Below the pieces are notes generated by a model. That model saw only the letters and a program-made list of their open reading frames with translations, was not told where the DNA came from and ran no database searches. Positions 62,645-64,000 of a stretch of 64,000 nt of DNA are shown in pieces. The DNA is taken from contig NZ_AP022829.1 in the NCBI RefSeq assembly GCF_011405655.1, forward strand, positions 1,039,001-1,103,000. Direction: 5' to 3'. The number at the start of each line of letters is the position of its first letter. Position 1 is the first letter of the stretch. Both the position numbers and the translations under genes were made by a program. This stretch comes from Adlercreutzia hattorii (GTDB taxonomy: Bacteria; Actinomycetota; Coriobacteriia; Coriobacteriales; Eggerthellaceae).

Positions 62645-64000
62645 ATGAGTAATGAACTGACTCGACGCAGCTTCGTCAAGTGGGGCACTGCCACTGCGGG
62701 CGCCACGGCGCTGGCAGGGCTTACCTCCTGCGCTCCCGCAAAGGAAGAGGAGCTTTCGGAGACGGGCGGCACAACCCAGGATTTCGGTTATCCCGGCGAG
62801 AAGGGCAACGGGCAGTGGCTCACGGGGGCCTGCATGAACAACTGCAGCTGCGAGCACTCGCGCTGCCTTCTGCGGGTGTACGTGGAGGACGGCGTTCCAC
62901 TGCGTATCCGTACCGACGAGGAGGAAGACTCCATTGAGGTTCCCCAGCGCCGAGCCTGCCCGCGCGGCCGCGCCCAGATCAGCAACATGACCTCCCCGGC
63001 GCGCATCAAGTATCCCATGAAGCGCAAGGGTTGGAGCCCCGACGCCCCCAATGGCGAGATGCGCGGTCGTGATGAGTGGGAGCGCATCAGTTGGGACGAA
63101 GCGCTCGACTATATTGCCGCGGAGATGCAGAAGGCCTACGATAATTGGGGCCCGAAATCGATCCTCGCTGCCGCCTATAGTGATATCGGCGAGGAATACT
63201 TCGATCCCATTGTGTGCCTGCTGAACGCCAAGGGTGGCGCGGTACATCATGACTTGGGCACGGTGTCGCTGGGCTCGTGGCCCTGTGTGGAGCTGTTCAT
63301 GACTGGCAGCATCTTCGAGGCTCCTGATGCCTTGAGCCTCGCCGAAAGCCAGCTGCACTTCCATTTCGGCAACAACTGGGCGGCGAACAAGGCCGGCAAC
63401 ACATCGCTTCAACTGAATTACGCCAAGGAACAGGGCGGCAGGCTTGTCATCATCGACCCGTGGCTCAACCAGACGGCTGCCGCCATCGCCGATGAGTGGG
63501 TGCCCATTCTGCCCGGTACCGATACGGCGTTCTGCCTCGGTATGATGTACCACCAGGTGGAGAACAACCTGCAAAACCAGGAGTTTCTGGACACCTACTG
63601 CGTGGGGTTCGATGCCGAGCATATGCCCGAGGGGGCGGACCCCAAGGAGAACTTCAAGGACTACCTGCTGGGCACCTACGACGGTGAGCCGAAGACGCCG
63701 GAATGGGCCGAGGCTATCTGCGGTGTACCTGCGGCCACTACGCGCCGTCTCGCCGAGGAGATCGCTAAAACCGAGAAGGTCGATTTCTTCGCTGGTCAGT
63801 CCACCACCAAGATTCCCGCTGGCGAGATGTTCGGTCAGGCTTTCTACACCTTGGCCTTCATGCACGGCGTGGGAACCCCGGGCAACTATGTGGGATGGCT
63901 CGGTATGCACGAGCACGGCTATTCCACTACACCCTACTGCTTCGCGGGGGATGCCTCCAACGGTGCCGGCAAGAACCCTGTCAACCCGCTGGCTCCCCCG
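62645..64000 (+). CDS. DMSO reductase-family molybdopterin oxidoreductase, N-terminal part
   Basis: 452 codons, open to the window end. ATG 62645 follows GAGGAGGG at 62631-62638. Tat signal MSNELTRRSFVKWGTATAGA with TSC; Fe-S motif with an atypical spacing (CMNNCSCEHSRC, then RRACPRGRA); molybdopterin core (FHFGNNWAANKAGN, WVPILPGTDTAFCLGMMYHQ). Clearly related to the enzyme at 53979-56609, sharing KYPMKRKGW-type and TYCVGFDAEHMP motifs, but with its own promoter. The substrate is unknown. Confidence 0.92.
   Translation, partial: MSNELTRRSFVKWGTATAGATALAGLTSCAPAKEEELSETGGTTQDFGYPGEKGNGQWLTGACMNNCSCEHSRCLLRVYVEDGVPLRIRTDEEEDSIEVPQRRACPRGRAQISNMTSPARIKYPMKRKGWSPDAPNGEMRGRDEWERISWDEALDYIAAEMQKAYDNWGPKSILAAAYSDIGEEYFDPIVCLLNAKGGAVHHDLGTVSLGSWPCVELFMTGSIFEAPDALSLAESQLHFHFGNNWAANKAGNTSLQLNYAKEQGGRLVIIDPWLNQTAAAIADEWVPILPGTDTAFCLGMMYHQVENNLQNQEFLDTYCVGFDAEHMPEGADPKENFKDYLLGTYDGEPKTPEWAEAICGVPAATTRRLAEEIAKTEKVDFFAGQSTTKIPAGEMFGQAFYTLAFMHGVGTPGNYVGWLGMHEHGYSTTPYCFAGDASNGAGKNPVNPLAPP

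Overview
The window is a high-GC chromosomal segment with Gram-positive-type signals: strong AGGAGG ribosome binding sites, frequent GTG and TTG starts, and a zinc-type S14. It encodes an unusual density of exported molybdopterin, flavin and c-heme oxidoreductases, multi-TM regulators with a C-terminal LuxR HTH, and pyruvate:ferredoxin oxidoreductase. This combination points to an anaerobic actinobacterium of the Coriobacteriia, most likely family Eggerthellaceae. That is an inference from gene content; no marker was searched.

Layout. 1-2487: the end of fusA and the first part of the S10 ribosomal operon (rpsJ, rplC, rplD, rplW), closed by an intrinsic terminator. 2488-36054: about 33.5 kb of accessory genes sitting where rplB should follow rplW. 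36055-45948: a new sigma70-like promoter, then rplB to adk, including rpsS, rplV, rpsC, rplP, rpmC, rpsQ, rplN, rplX, rplE, rpsN, rpsH, rplF, rplR, rpsE, rpmD, rplO and secY. There is a second terminator/promoter pair between rplX and rplE. 46068-64000: a membrane protein with an apparently leaderless mRNA, an orphan solute-binding lipoprotein, pyruvate:ferredoxin oxidoreductase, a DMSO-reductase-type operon with its own c-heme sensor kinase and response regulator, a DUF4143-type ATPase, an MsrQ-like membrane cytochrome, and the start of another DMSO-reductase-type enzyme.

Accessory block. It holds two copies of a module made of a triheme cytochrome fused to a sulfite-oxidase-fold (SUOX) molybdenum domain (lipoprotein), a small secreted cysteine-rich protein, and a divergent multi-TM LuxR regulator. 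The small protein looks like a detached N-terminal half of the same molybdenum domain, carrying the Mo-ligand cysteine loop. A detached C-terminal half is encoded at 7004-7678. The block continues with a MacB/FtsX-type ABC exporter, a frameshifted IS3-like element, a repeat-rich intergenic region, a trigger factor without the canonical ribosome-binding signature, and YgiQ. Then come two tandem modules of [double-wHTH MarR regulator / Tat flavoprotein / Fe-S subunit], an AAA ATPase with an iteron-like repeat array in its promoter, an IS1595-like element inserted in the fifth codon of a third LuxR regulator, and a Tat flavoprotein.

How it fits together. The accessory genes look like a set of separately regulated extracytoplasmic electron-acceptor (reductase) systems. 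Pyruvate:ferredoxin oxidoreductase would supply reductant, c-hemes and Fe-S subunits would carry electrons, and membrane LuxR, MarR or two-component regulators would sense substrates. Substrates cannot be read from the sequence. Several repeat families, two IS elements, a ygiQ fragment and a lower-GC stretch (about 30.5-36 kb) show that the block between the two ribosomal halves has been rearranged repeatedly.
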